Origin: Xanthomonas sp. | GTDB lineage: Bacteria; Pseudomonadota; Gammaproteobacteria; Xanthomonadales; Xanthomonadaceae | Assembly: GCA_018262705.1 (NCBI GenBank) | Contig: JADFDQ010000001.1 | Coordinates: forward strand, 266,112-330,111 | Length of the DNA stretch: 64,000 bases | Direction: 5' to 3' | Shown: positions 28,991-38,634 of the stretch, piece by piece | Numbering within the stretch: position 1 is the stretch's first letter | Layout: each line of letters begins with the position of its first letter | Translations under genes and position numbers: made by a program | Notes under the pieces: generated by a model | Told to the model about the DNA's origin: nothing | Database searches by the model: none | The model's input: the letters and a program-made list of their open reading frames with translations, nothing else

Positions 28991-29317
28991 TTTTTACCCC
29001 TGAAACGCCGCCGAAGACGGCCCCTGTTGCTCGGATTATTCCAGAATTGATGCGCCGCGGTCGAGGGGGCGGGTCGGGTGCCGCCGGCTGCAGGCGGCGC
29101 GAGTCCGGGAAAAATCGGGGGTCTGACCGGTTCTTGACGTCCGCCGCGTTAAGGAAGTGTTGACAGCCATCACAATTTGCGGCGTTAATACACGCTACGG
29201 CAGGGTGCAAGGGTGCGCAATCTGTCGATGGGGCAATGAATTTTCACGCGTTTCACGGCGACAAAGCGTCGCGAAACCAATCACGGCAACACTTTGGACC
29301 AGGGAGCTCGAAGTCAT
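28991..29317. promoter_or_regulatory. Divergent control region, cytochrome c / autotransporter
   Basis: These 327 bases hold no gene that I can support. A perfect TTGACA (29160-29165) with TTAATA (29185-29190, 19-base spacing, or GTTAAT with 18) is a reasonable promoter for the autotransporter, leaving a leader of about 120 bases. AGGGAG (29301-29306) is the likely ribosome binding site. A short hairpin GCCGCCGGCTGCAGGCGGC lies near 29081-29099, on the cytochrome side. Confidence 0.5.
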
Positions 29318-32300
29318 ATGAACGACAACCGGAACGTCACGCGGTCTGCCAAGGCCATCCGCAGCATCAAGCAATCGGCAATGACCCGCGCAGTGCGCTC
29401 GGTGCTGGCCGCCTCGGCACTGACCCTCGCGCTGGGCGCCACCAGCGGCACCGCCTCGGCGGCCGCGCATCGGGTCCCGATGGCGCACGCGCTGCAGCTG
29501 CAGCAGGCGGCGATCAATTTCGCCCCGCTGGACGATCCCTCGCTGGTTGCCGGCGGACTGGGCGGCGGCATTGTGCCGCCGGCTGCCCCGGTGATGTCGC
29601 TGGTTACGGCCGGCAGCTGGACGACACCCGGAAGCGCCAGCGTCACATTCATTGGTCCCTGGAGCATCTACAGCAACGTCGACGACGCGGCGGCCGTCTA
29701 CATGAACGCCGGCGTCGATGGCATCCTTAACCTTCCCGCGGGCTCGTCCGCGAGTGCCACCACCAACGGCGACTACAACGCCTACGGCATTCTGGCGACC
29801 GCCGGAAACACCATGACGGTCAACAATGGCGGCGGCGCCTACGGCATCGCCCTGGGCGACGGCGATGCGTTCGGCATCTCCGCCTACGGCAAGTACGGCG
29901 CCACGGTCAACAACAGTGGCTCGGCGAGTGCCTACACCTGGGGCGATGGCGATGCCACCGGCATCAGCGCGGTTTCCTACAACGGCGGCTCGACGATCAA
30001 CAACACCGGCGCTGCCCACGCCTATGCGTACGGCGATGGCGATGCCACGGCGATCTACGCCTTCAGCTTCAACGGCGACGCAACGGTCGACAACAGCAAC
30101 CACGCCCATGCCGCCACCTATGGCACGGGCGACGCCACGGCCATCGACGCCATCAGCCTCTACGGCGACGCGACGGTGGTCAACAGCGGCATGGCGATTG
30201 CTTTCGCCTACGGATCCGGCGACGCCACGGCGATCCATGCCTACTCCAAGTACGGCGATGTCAGCGTCACCAACTCGGACTGGGTCTACGCCTACGCTTT
30301 CACCGGCGACGCCACCGGCGTGGATGCCTACAGCTACCATGGCGCCGACGTCAGCGTCGACAACAGCGGCTACGTCGGCGCGTATTCCTGGGCGGGGGTC
30401 GGTGTCGGCATCCAGGCCGTCGGCGTCGACGCCAGCGTTGACGTCAGCAACAGTGGCGACATCGTTGCCTACGGCTACCTTGCGGCGGCCGGCATCAACG
30501 CCTTCAGCTATGCGGGCGATGTCACGGTCACCAACGCGGCGACCGGGGCGATCGACGTTTACAGCTACAACAACGCCTACGGCGTGCGCGCCGTGTCCGC
30601 CAACGGCAACGTGACGGTCACCAACGACGGCACCATCGACGCCCGCTCGAACTACTACGCAGAAGGCATCCACGCCTATGCCGCCGGCGACGTGACCGTC
30701 ACCAACACCGGCGACGTGACGGCCTACACCCATGATGGCGTGCTGTACACCTCGCAAGCCATCGGCATTTCGGCGGTGAGCCCTGCCGGCACCGTGACGG
30801 TCACCAACAGCGGTCACGCCGAGGGCTATGCGTGGCAGTTCGGCGACGGCATCGGCATCTATGCCGTGGGCATCGGTGGCGACGTGACCGTCACCAACAC
30901 CGCCACCGGCGACATCTACGCCTACGGCTGGGCCGGCAATGCCTACGGCATCCAGGCCGTCAGCATCAATGGCGACGTGACGGTTCAGAACGACGGCACC
31001 ATCGACACCCATTCGTACTTCTTCAACGGCATCGGCGTGTATGCCTACAGCGACGCCGGCAACGTCACCATCAACAACACCGGCAGCGCGCGCGGCTACA
31101 CCGAGGACGGCAGCTTAGGCAACGCGATCGGCTTGTCGGGCGTGAGCAACGGCGGCGACGTCACGGTCGCCAACGACGGCCACGCCGAGGGCTTTGCCTA
31201 TTTCTACGGCAACGGCATCGGCATTCTTGCCGTCGGCTACGACAACGCGACCGTCAGCAACAGTGCCACCGGCACCGTGTACGCCTATTCCTTCGCAGAC
31301 AGCGCCATCGGCGCCTATGCCTATGGCGGAGTCTCGGCCGGCGTCACCAACGATGGCTATGTCGGCGCCTTCAGCTCGATGGGCCTGGCCTACGGCGTGG
31401 CGGCGATCAGCGGCGGCGACGCCAGCGTCGTCAACAACGGCGATGTGTATGTCGACGGCAAGTACGGTTCGGCGGCGCTGTATGCGGCCGGTGCCGATGC
31501 GGTCGCAACCAACTCGGCCACCGGTTATCTGTCGGCCACGTCCAAGTACGGCAACGCCATCGGCGCGCAGGCGTACAGCTTGGGCGGCTCGGCAACCACG
31601 ACCAATGCGGGCCTGATCAATGCCGAGACCACCAAGTACGGCGGTCTGGCGATCGGCCTGTACGCGAACGCCCCGGGCGGCACGGCCACGGGGGTGAACT
31701 CGGGCGAGATCCACGCCTCGGGGCTGTACGGCGGCGCCTATGGCGTCGGCATGGCCGCGGGCATCTTCGCCTACGGCGATGACGTGTCGGTCACCAATAC
31801 CGCGACCGGCACCATCTATGCGCGCGGCTACGGCTGGGCGGCCGGCATCGAGGCCGGCGGCATCGCCGGCAGCACGGTGGCGGTGGACAACGCCGGCCTG
31901 ATCCAGGTGGCGTCCGTTGATGAGGCTTTCGGCATCTACGCCTATGGCGATACGGTGTCGGTGACCAACAGCGGCGATCTCGGCGCGACCCCGTATTACG
32001 CGGGCTACTACAACGACGCCGGCATCGTGGCGATCAACGGCGCCGCCGCCGGCGTCTACGCCTACGGCTACTACGACGCCACCATCGCCAACACGGCGAC
32101 CGGGGAGATCAACGTATACGGCTACGCCAGCGCGGCGGGCGCCATCGCGCAGACGAACCTGGGCACGGCGACGGTCAACAACGCGGGCAGCATCACCAGC
32201 GATTCGTTCGGCAACGCTTACGGCGCGGTGGCCGCCTCCGACTTCGGCGATGCCAGCGTGGTCAACACCGGGACCATCGACGTCACTGCGGGCGGCACGG

Positions 32301-34462
32301 CCGTGGGCGCGAGCGCCATGGCGCCCTATGGCGCCGCGACCGTCACCAATGCCGCGGGCGGCAGCATCAACGCCTACGGCTACACCTCCGTCGGCGCGCT
32401 GGCCACCGGCTTCGACCTGTACTCGGTGGCCACGGTCAACAACGCCGGCAGCATCGACGCCTCGACCGCCGGTATCGGCTATGCGTTTGGCGCGGTTGGC
32501 GCGAACAAATACGGCAACGTGGTGATCAACAACGCGGCCACCGGGACGATCTACGCCTCCGGTGGCGCGCGGGCGGTCGGCGTCGCAACCGGTGTGTCCG
32601 ATGGCGACGCCACGGTCAACAACGCCGGCGCGATCCATGCCGGCAATAGCGATTTTGCCTATGGCGTGATGTTCGGCGGCGTGCTCGGCACCAACACGCT
32701 GAACAATCTCGCCACCGGCGTGATCGAAGCCTACGGCGTCGACGGCACCGCGTTCGCGGTGGTCGGCGACGACGGCGTGGACGTGATCAACAACGCCGGC
32801 AAGATCTACGGCGCGGTGTTGATGAACGGCGGAAACGACGTGTTCAACAACTTGGCCGGCGGCCTGTGGGACCTACGGGGCTACTCGGGTCCGACGAGCT
32901 ATACCGATTTCGGTGACGGCGATGATTACCTGCTCAACCAGGGCACGATCAACGTTCACGAGAGCGCGATGGGCTTCGGCGCGGGCGATGATCTGGCGGT
33001 CAATGACGCCAGCGGCCTGATCATGATGCGCTCCAGCCTGATCGACATGGGCACCGGCTACAACCTGTTCGAGAACTACGGCACGGTCGAGCTCCTGGGT
33101 CCGGCCAACGTGATCGACGGCGGCGTGTACGGGGTGGTGGCCAACGACGGCCTGCTTGATTTCCGCACCGGCAATCCGGTCGACGGCCTGACCGTCTACG
33201 GCACGTTCGCGGGCCACGGCGACATGGACATCGACGTGGATCAGCCGTCCGGCGCGTACGCCGGTGTCGCCGACACCCTGTACGTGGTGGGCGACATCGC
33301 CCCGACCACGGTGCAGACGGTGAACGTGGACCTGACGCCGCTGTTCCCGCAGACGGCCCACATGTCGATCCCGTTCGCGTGGGTGACCGGTGATTCGGTG
33401 GCGGGGAACTTCGTGCCGGGCACGCTGTACGGCTACAACCACCCGCTGAACTTCATCGACCTCGGGTTCACGATCGGCAGCGACATCGACGCGACCAATG
33501 CGACCAATGACGTGTTCTCGATCGACCTCGACGTGAACGGCCTGAACGACACCGGTGCGATCGCGGTGCTGACGGCGCAGGGTGCGGCGAACTTCATGAA
33601 CATGCAGGTGGGCACGTTCCGCCAGCGTCTGGGCGCAAACCCGTACGGCGATGCCGGCAAGGTGATGAGCGCGTTCGTGCGTTACTACACCGATTCGGGC
33701 GACGTCAGCCCGGGCCACAACGCGTTCAACTTCGGTCAGGGCGGTCATTTCAACTACGACCAGTCGAGCTGGGGCACCGAGGTGGGCGTGAACGCGAACC
33801 TGTGGAGCAACCTCCATATGGGCGTGGTGCTGGGCAACGCGGATTCGCGTCAGCGCCTGCGTGACGGCGGCGTGGGCACCAACCGCTTCGACGGCATGAC
33901 CTTCGGCATTTATGCGACCTGGTACACGCCGGAAGGCTGGTATATCGACTTCTCCGGACGGAAGATGGCGGCGGACGTGCGTTCAACCTCGGTCGCCGGA
34001 ACGCTGCAGAGCCGGGTGCACACCAACGCGTGGAGCCTGGAAGGCGGCTACGAGTTCAAAGTCGGGAACATCAACATCGTTCCGCAGCTGCAGTACACCT
34101 GGACCCAGGTGGACGAAATCGATCCCTACCACGGCCAGCTGGTTGACCTGAATCTGGGCGGTGGCCACTACAACCGCGGTCGGATCGGCGTGGACTTCAA
34201 CACGCAGATCGAGAGCGGGGACTTCCGCTGGACGCCGTACGGCTCGCTAAACTGGGTGAACAACTCGCGTGGCTCGACGGCCTACAACGTGGGTGGCATC
34301 TTCAACGGCGAAACGTGGGTGAATGGCAGCATGTTCATGGCCGAGTTCGGCGTGGGCATCGAGAAGGGCGGCTTCGGCTTCACGCTTGGCGGCACCTGGA
34401 GCGACGGCGGCAGCTACGACAGCGTGCTGGGCGGACAGGCGAGCTTCCGTTACTCCTGGTAA
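29318..34462 (+). CDS. Giant repetitive autotransporter (type Va secretion)
   Basis: The 1,714-residue surface protein has an extended signal peptide (about residues 1-48: basic N-region, then hydrophobic core, cleavage near TASA). The passenger (about 130-1175) is built of roughly 35 degenerate repeats of about 30 residues. Each contains a GDATAI- or YGI-type turn and a V-T-N-x-G strand (for example GDVTVTNTATG), as expected for a right-handed beta-helix. The passenger is rich in Ala, Gly, Asp, Asn and Tyr and has almost no Cys. A linker precedes the C-terminal autotransporter barrel (about 1425-1714), which ends in SFRYSW with a terminal aromatic residue. Adhesion or biofilm function is inferred from architecture. 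The ATG at 29318 follows AGGGAG. Confidence 0.92.
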   Translation: MNDNRNVTRSAKAIRSIKQSAMTRAVRSVLAASALTLALGATSGTASAAAHRVPMAHALQLQQAAINFAPLDDPSLVAGGLGGGIVPPAAPVMSLVTAGSWTTPGSASVTFIGPWSIYSNVDDAAAVYMNAGVDGILNLPAGSSASATTNGDYNAYGILATAGNTMTVNNGGGAYGIALGDGDAFGISAYGKYGATVNNSGSASAYTWGDGDATGISAVSYNGGSTINNTGAAHAYAYGDGDATAIYAFSFNGDATVDNSNHAHAATYGTGDATAIDAISLYGDATVVNSGMAIAFAYGSGDATAIHAYSKYGDVSVTNSDWVYAYAFTGDATGVDAYSYHGADVSVDNSGYVGAYSWAGVGVGIQAVGVDASVDVSNSGDIVAYGYLAAAGINAFSYAGDVTVTNAATGAIDVYSYNNAYGVRAVSANGNVTVTNDGTIDARSNYYAEGIHAYAAGDVTVTNTGDVTAYTHDGVLYTSQAIGISAVSPAGTVTVTNSGHAEGYAWQFGDGIGIYAVGIGGDVTVTNTATGDIYAYGWAGNAYGIQAVSINGDVTVQNDGTIDTHSYFFNGIGVYAYSDAGNVTINNTGSARGYTEDGSLGNAIGLSGVSNGGDVTVANDGHAEGFAYFYGNGIGILAVGYDNATVSNSATGTVYAYSFADSAIGAYAYGGVSAGVTNDGYVGAFSSMGLAYGVAAISGGDASVVNNGDVYVDGKYGSAALYAAGADAVATNSATGYLSATSKYGNAIGAQAYSLGGSATTTNAGLINAETTKYGGLAIGLYANAPGGTATGVNSGEIHASGLYGGAYGVGMAAGIFAYGDDVSVTNTATGTIYARGYGWAAGIEAGGIAGSTVAVDNAGLIQVASVDEAFGIYAYGDTVSVTNSGDLGATPYYAGYYNDAGIVAINGAAAGVYAYGYYDATIANTATGEINVYGYASAAGAIAQTNLGTATVNNAGSITSDSFGNAYGAVAASDFGDASVVNTGTIDVTAGGTAVGASAMAPYGAATVTNAAGGSINAYGYTSVGALATGFDLYSVATVNNAGSIDASTAGIGYAFGAVGANKYGNVVINNAATGTIYASGGARAVGVATGVSDGDATVNNAGAIHAGNSDFAYGVMFGGVLGTNTLNNLATGVIEAYGVDGTAFAVVGDDGVDVINNAGKIYGAVLMNGGNDVFNNLAGGLWDLRGYSGPTSYTDFGDGDDYLLNQGTINVHESAMGFGAGDDLAVNDASGLIMMRSSLIDMGTGYNLFENYGTVELLGPANVIDGGVYGVVANDGLLDFRTGNPVDGLTVYGTFAGHGDMDIDVDQPSGAYAGVADTLYVVGDIAPTTVQTVNVDLTPLFPQTAHMSIPFAWVTGDSVAGNFVPGTLYGYNHPLNFIDLGFTIGSDIDATNATNDVFSIDLDVNGLNDTGAIAVLTAQGAANFMNMQVGTFRQRLGANPYGDAGKVMSAFVRYYTDSGDVSPGHNAFNFGQGGHFNYDQSSWGTEVGVNANLWSNLHMGVVLGNADSRQRLRDGGVGTNRFDGMTFGIYATWYTPEGWYIDFSGRKMAADVRSTSVAGTLQSRVHTNAWSLEGGYEFKVGNINIVPQLQYTWTQVDEIDPYHGQLVDLNLGGGHYNRGRIGVDFNTQIESGDFRWTPYGSLNWVNNSRGSTAYNVGGIFNGETWVNGSMFMAEFGVGIEKGGFGFTLGGTWSDGGSYDSVLGGQASFRYSW

Positions 34463-34482
34463 GACGCAGGGTACCGAGTTGG

Positions 34483-34511
34483 GGGGCCCGGCACTTGCCG
34501 GGCCCCTCTTG
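34483..34511 (+). terminator. Rho-independent terminator after the autotransporter gene
   Basis: GGGGCCCGGCA (34483-34493) pairs with TGCCGGGCCCC (34496-34506), followed by TCTTGT. The T-tract is weak, so partial read-through into the next gene, 25 bases on, is plausible. Confidence 0.65.
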
Positions 34512-34535
34512 TCCCAACAGCAGTCTGGATGACAA

Positions 34536-35777
34536 GTGGCTAAAGACAAAAAGCAGAAAGATTCCAATGTCCAGTTCAACAAGGACAAACCTGAACTGGA
34601 CGTCGGACTGGACACGGTTGCAGCAGAATCCAGCGAATCTCCCAATGCTGAACAAGCTGCACCGGAACCGGCTGCAGGCCAACAGGAGCAGCAGCAGAAA
34701 CCGAAAGATCTGACCCAGCTCAAGGTTGAAAAGAGCTGCTCACGCTCCCTCGCCGGCTGGCTTGGCCAGAACCGGCTGTCGCTGGCGATCACCTCCTATC
34801 AGTCCGGCCGCATCTATCTCGTCGGTTCGGACAAGAACGGACGGGTGTCGTTTTTCGAGCGCATCTTTGAACGCGCCATGGGTGTGGTAGGAAACGCGCA
34901 GCGCATCTATCTGGGCGGCCTGTACCAGCTCTGGCGTTTCGAGAACGTGCTGCGGCCGAACGAGATCATCCACGGCCAATTCGACAAATGCTACGTGCCG
35001 CGCAATGCACAGACCATCGGCGATCTGGACATCCACGAACTGGGTATTCGCAAGAATGGCCGGGTGGTGTTCGTAAACACCAAGTATTCCTGTCTGGCCG
35101 AACTGAGCCCGACGCACAGTTTCAAGGCGATCTGGAAACCCAAGTTCATCAGCAAACTGGCGCCCGAAGACCGCTGCCACCTCAACGGCTTGGCGATGGT
35201 CGACGGCGAACCCAAGTACGTGACGGCGGTGTGCAAGAGCGACAGCGTCGATGGCTGGCGCGAGCGCCGCCAGGACGGCGGCGTGGTGATCGACGTCGAA
35301 ACCGACGAGATCGTCTGCGAAGGTCTGTCGATGCCGCATTCGCCGCGCTGGCACAACGGCAAGCTGTGGCTGCTCAACGCCGGCACCGGCTACCTCGGCT
35401 GGGTCGATTTCGAGAAGAAAGCCTTCGTCCCGCACGCTTTCGTGCCCGGCTTCGCCCGCGGCCTGTCGATCCTCGGCAACGTCGCAGCGGTCGGCTTGTC
35501 CAAGCCGCGCAACCAGCGTTTTGAAGGCTTGCAGCTGGACGAGGAATTGAAGAAGCGCGATGCCGAGCCGTGGTGCGGGGTGCAGATCATTTCGCTGGCC
35601 AACGGCGACGTACTGAACTGGATCCGCTTCGACGGCGACATTAGCGAGATCTTCGACATCAGCTTCTTGCCCAACGTCAAGCACCCGATGATGATCGGCC
35701 TGCGCACCGCCGAGATCCGCGACCTCATCACCTTCGAATCCGACCTGCCCGCACCAGCAGAGGCCAAAACCGAATGA
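34536..35777 (+). CDS. TIGR03032-like conserved protein
   Basis: This 413-residue protein begins with GTG. The first 60 residues are charged and glutamine-rich (low complexity). The rest resembles the conserved family TIGR03032: SYQSGRIYLVG, FDKCYVPRNAQTIGDLDIHELG, NTKYSCLAELSPTHSFKAIWKPKFISKL, ED-R-CHLNGLAM, GLSMPHSPRWHNGKLWLLNAGTG and GFARGLS motifs. These suggest a beta-propeller-like fold. No signal peptide is visible and the function of the family is unknown. It is coupled (ATGA) to the EF-hand gene and lies directly after the autotransporter, which suggests a role with surface proteins. Confidence 0.75.
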   Translation: MAKDKKQKDSNVQFNKDKPELDVGLDTVAAESSESPNAEQAAPEPAAGQQEQQQKPKDLTQLKVEKSCSRSLAGWLGQNRLSLAITSYQSGRIYLVGSDKNGRVSFFERIFERAMGVVGNAQRIYLGGLYQLWRFENVLRPNEIIHGQFDKCYVPRNAQTIGDLDIHELGIRKNGRVVFVNTKYSCLAELSPTHSFKAIWKPKFISKLAPEDRCHLNGLAMVDGEPKYVTAVCKSDSVDGWRERRQDGGVVIDVETDEIVCEGLSMPHSPRWHNGKLWLLNAGTGYLGWVDFEKKAFVPHAFVPGFARGLSILGNVAAVGLSKPRNQRFEGLQLDEELKKRDAEPWCGVQIISLANGDVLNWIRFDGDISEIFDISFLPNVKHPMMIGLRTAEIRDLITFESDLPAPAEAKTE

Positions 35778-36235
35778 TCCGCAGCTTTTCTTTGACCGCT
35801 TTTGCCGTCGGCGCCCTCATCCTGGCGCCCGTTGCGAACGCCCAGACCCGTCCGGCAGGTACCACGGCTGCTCAAGCCCCCACCGTCGACGAAGCCACGC
35901 GCACCTTCCGCGCCTGGGACAAGAACGGCGATGGGCAGCTGACCATGGCCGAATTCAGCGAGGGCTTCAAACGCGCCCAGGCCACGGTTCAAGCCGCCGC
36001 GAATCTGCGCCGCCAGTTTGCCGCGATCGACGCCAACCACAGCGGTGCCATTGATCCGACCGAATATCCGAATCTGGTTCTGATCAAGAATGCCGGCCGC
36101 AACGCTCCGTCGCTGTCGCGCTTTGACGGCAACGGCAACGGCAAGCTGGAATTCAATGAATATGTGAAGCTGGTCGAGGCGCTTTCTCCGCGTCCGCAGG
36201 CCCAGCCGGCGGCGAGAGGTCAGGGACGCCGGTGA
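35774..36235 (+). CDS. Exported EF-hand calcium-binding protein
   Basis: The 153-residue protein has a signal peptide (cleavage after VANAQ or ANA) and three EF-hand loops: DKNGDGQLTMAE, DANHSGAIDPTE and DGNGNGKLEFNE. The acidic positions 1, 3, 5 and 12 are well kept. The C-terminus is Pro/Gln/Arg-rich. It probably binds calcium in the periplasm or outside the cell. It overlaps its neighbours on both sides (ATGA upstream, GTGA downstream), so it is translated with the TIGR03032-like and unknown proteins. Confidence 0.88.
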   Translation: MIRSFSLTAFAVGALILAPVANAQTRPAGTTAAQAPTVDEATRTFRAWDKNGDGQLTMAEFSEGFKRAQATVQAAANLRRQFAAIDANHSGAIDPTEYPNLVLIKNAGRNAPSLSRFDGNGNGKLEFNEYVKLVEALSPRPQAQPAARGQGRR

Positions 36236-36804
36236 AAACGCAAATCGCCACCGTCTGGAAGCAGATGACCCCGGAATTGACCGAGGAGCTGGTTGCTTTC
36301 TGGAAGGACAACCAGGCCATCGAAAACGATGCGCAGGCCCGCCAGCGCGCGCAGCAGGCCGTGTGCACGTTGCGCGACGAAAGCGGCGCATTGACCGGCG
36401 TGGCCACGGCCATCGTCAAGGTGCTTCCGCGCCTGCGCCAGCCGATGTACTACTACCGGATTTTCCTGGCGCGCTCGGTTCGTGGACATGACACCTTCCT
36501 GCCCATGGTCGCCCACTCCAAGCAGACCCTGCACGAATACAACAAATGTCTGAAGCAGCCCGAGAGCCTTGGACTGTTGTTCGAGCTAGAAAACGGCAAG
36601 TTGGGCAAAGCCTATCCGCATGCCTACGAACCGACCTTCGATGCCACATTCATCGGCTACTCGCCGCGTGGCATGCAACTACGCGTTACCTATTTTTCGA
36701 ATGCTATGCTGCAGGCGCCGGCACGTCTCGCGGCCGCTAAGGGCGGTCGCGGCGCGGGCAGGATCACCAATCAAATAACCCCGGCACAGCAGCAGTCGGG
36801 CTGA
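36232..36804 (+). CDS. Unknown protein of the surface-protein cluster
   Basis: The 190-residue soluble protein starts at GTG 36232, overlapping the EF-hand stop. Visible features are a mixed alpha/beta composition, MTPELTEELVAFWKDN near the start, YYYRIFLARSVRG and FLPMVAHSKQTLHEYN in the middle, and FIGYSPRGMQLRVTYF near the end. The pattern is faintly reminiscent of acyltransferases, but no diagnostic motif is present. I do not recognise the family. The C-terminal 25 residues are basic and low complexity. It forms one coupled unit with the two preceding genes. Confidence 0.65.
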   Translation: MKTQIATVWKQMTPELTEELVAFWKDNQAIENDAQARQRAQQAVCTLRDESGALTGVATAIVKVLPRLRQPMYYYRIFLARSVRGHDTFLPMVAHSKQTLHEYNKCLKQPESLGLLFELENGKLGKAYPHAYEPTFDATFIGYSPRGMQLRVTYFSNAMLQAPARLAAAKGGRGAGRITNQITPAQQQSG

Positions 36805-36823
36805 TCACCACGGAGAGAGCACC

Positions 36824-38536
36824 ATGAAACATCAAGCCAGTCTGTTGTGTCTTGCTATCGCTTCCGCACTTGCCGTTCCGACCGCGCAGGCCGCCAATGC
36901 CAATCGTGCCGACGTGGTCAATCGCGTCAACGCGTTGATGAACGTCAATGCCACCGTTATCCACCGCGCCTCGGGTGATGCCCTGGTCGCACGCGATGTG
37001 ATCGTTGATCGCAACGGCGCCGAGCACGTTCGCTATGACCGCACTTTCCGCGGCTTGCCCGTCATCGGCGGCGATTTCGTTGCACATTCGCGCAACGGTC
37101 GCCTCGACCGCGTCAGCCAGACCCTGCGCAGCGCAGTTCGTCCCAGCTTGAACGGCCGAATCACCCGCGACCAGGCCATCGTCGAAGCCGGTGCCCACTT
37201 CGGTACCCGTTTCGATGGCGTGCCCACCGCGCGCACCGTGGTCTATGCCCGCGGCGCCAGCCCGGTGCTGGCCTATGAAGTCGTCTTCATCGGCACCAAG
37301 GCGGATCGCAGCCCGACTGAAATGCATTATTTCGTCGATGCCAACAGCGCCCGGATCCTGGACAAGTGGGACGGCATCCAGGCCGCCAAGCCCGGCCCGG
37401 GCCGCAACTGCCGCCTGTCCGGTCCCGCCGTGGGTACGGGCAACAGCCTGTTCCTTGGCGCGGTCACGCTGAATACCTCGCAGTGCCTGTCCCAGAATCA
37501 GTTCTCGCTGGTCGATACCACCCGCGGCAACGGCGAAACCCACGACATGCATAACGGCACGGCCGGCAACGGCACGCTGTTCACCGCATCCAGCAATGTC
37601 TGGGGTAATTTCACCATGAGCGATCGGGCCACCGTGGCCGCCGACGCCCATTTCGGCATCGCGGCCACCTGGGACTACTACAAGAACACCTTTGGTCGCA
37701 ATGGCATCGCCAACGACGGCAAGGGTGCGCTCAGCCGCGTCCACGTGGGCAACAATTGGGTCAATGCGACCTGGAGCGATAGCTGCTTCTGCATGAGCTT
37801 CGGTGATGGCGATCCCAACGATTCCGCCGGCATGAACCAGCCGATCGTCGCGCTGGACGTGGCAGGCCACGAAATGACGCACGGTGTCACCAGCCGTACG
37901 GCCGGGCTCATCTATAGCGGAGAATCCGGCGGTCTGAACGAGGCCACCTCCGACATCTTCGGCACCATGGTCGAGTTCTCGGTCAACAACGCCGCCGACC
38001 CCGGCGATTACCTGATCGGCGAAAAAACGTTTGGAACCAACGACGGCACCAAGGCGCTGCGCTACATGTTCAAGCCCAGTCTGGATGCGTGGCTGTACGG
38101 CAATACGCCGGGCTATGTCTCCTGGGATTGCTACGGCCCCACCATCGGCTCGGCTGACGTTCACTTCTCGTCCGGTCCCGCCAACCACTTCATCTATCTG
38201 CTGTCGGAAGGCGCGGTGGTTCCGGCCGGGTTCGGTGCCGGAACGGATGCGAACCTCACGCCCAACGATCTGGTCTGCAACGGCAATACCGGTCTGACCG
38301 CGATCGGCCGCACCAAGGCGGCGGCGATTTGGTACCGCGCATTGACGGTGTACATGACCTCGTCCTCGGGCTATGCCGACGCTCGTACGGCAACCCACTC
38401 TGCAGCGATCGATCTTTACGGGTCGGCTGAAGCCGCTGCTGTCGATGCCGCGTGGGATGCGATCAATGTGGGCAATCAGCCAATTGTTCAGGCACCGGCA
38501 CCTGCACCGGCTCCGAACAATCGCCGGCGTCGTTGA
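36824..38536 (+). CDS. Secreted M4 (thermolysin-family) metallopeptidase
   Basis: The 570-residue preproenzyme has a signal peptide (about residues 1-23), an FTP/PepSY propeptide (about 24-190), and an M4 catalytic domain. Zinc ligands and the catalytic Glu are in HEMTH (349-353), with the third ligand in the GGLNEATSD helix. A downstream SSGPANHFIYLL segment contains the transition-state histidine. It ends in a Pro/Ala run and NNRRRR, with no added C-terminal domain. GGAGAG precedes the ATG. Lying 19 bases after the unknown gene, it may share the transcript and process surface proteins (inference). Confidence 0.95.
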   Translation: MKHQASLLCLAIASALAVPTAQAANANRADVVNRVNALMNVNATVIHRASGDALVARDVIVDRNGAEHVRYDRTFRGLPVIGGDFVAHSRNGRLDRVSQTLRSAVRPSLNGRITRDQAIVEAGAHFGTRFDGVPTARTVVYARGASPVLAYEVVFIGTKADRSPTEMHYFVDANSARILDKWDGIQAAKPGPGRNCRLSGPAVGTGNSLFLGAVTLNTSQCLSQNQFSLVDTTRGNGETHDMHNGTAGNGTLFTASSNVWGNFTMSDRATVAADAHFGIAATWDYYKNTFGRNGIANDGKGALSRVHVGNNWVNATWSDSCFCMSFGDGDPNDSAGMNQPIVALDVAGHEMTHGVTSRTAGLIYSGESGGLNEATSDIFGTMVEFSVNNAADPGDYLIGEKTFGTNDGTKALRYMFKPSLDAWLYGNTPGYVSWDCYGPTIGSADVHFSSGPANHFIYLLSEGAVVPAGFGAGTDANLTPNDLVCNGNTGLTAIGRTKAAAIWYRALTVYMTSSSGYADARTATHSAAIDLYGSAEAAAVDAAWDAINVGNQPIVQAPAPAPAPNNRRRR

Positions 38537-38589
38537 GTTCAGCAACGGCTCGCACCGGCCAAAGCATCGGTTGGTTCAAGCGTGATCAA

Positions 38590-38617
38590 CAAACGGCCCG
38601 CCTTGGCGGGCCGTTTG
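38590..38617 (+). terminator. Strong hairpin after the M4 peptidase gene
   Basis: A perfect 13-bp stem (CAAACGGCCCGCC with its complement) closes over a TT turn. The stem's own TTT end provides a short T-tract. It separates the peptidase transcript from the tRNA repeat region on the opposite strand. Confidence 0.75.
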
Positions 38618-38634
38618 CATTGACGCATGAAAAA

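Noticed and set aside
29195..32638. Long open frames on the minus strand opposite the autotransporter (605 and 507 codons)
   Set aside because: They mirror the repetitive GC-rich codons of the autotransporter, give low-complexity Val/Gly/Asp/Arg products, and have no recognisable start signals or domains.
34740..35684. 314-codon frame antisense to the TIGR03032-like gene
   Set aside because: Opposes a coupled operon gene and shows no domain; probably codon-bias shadow.
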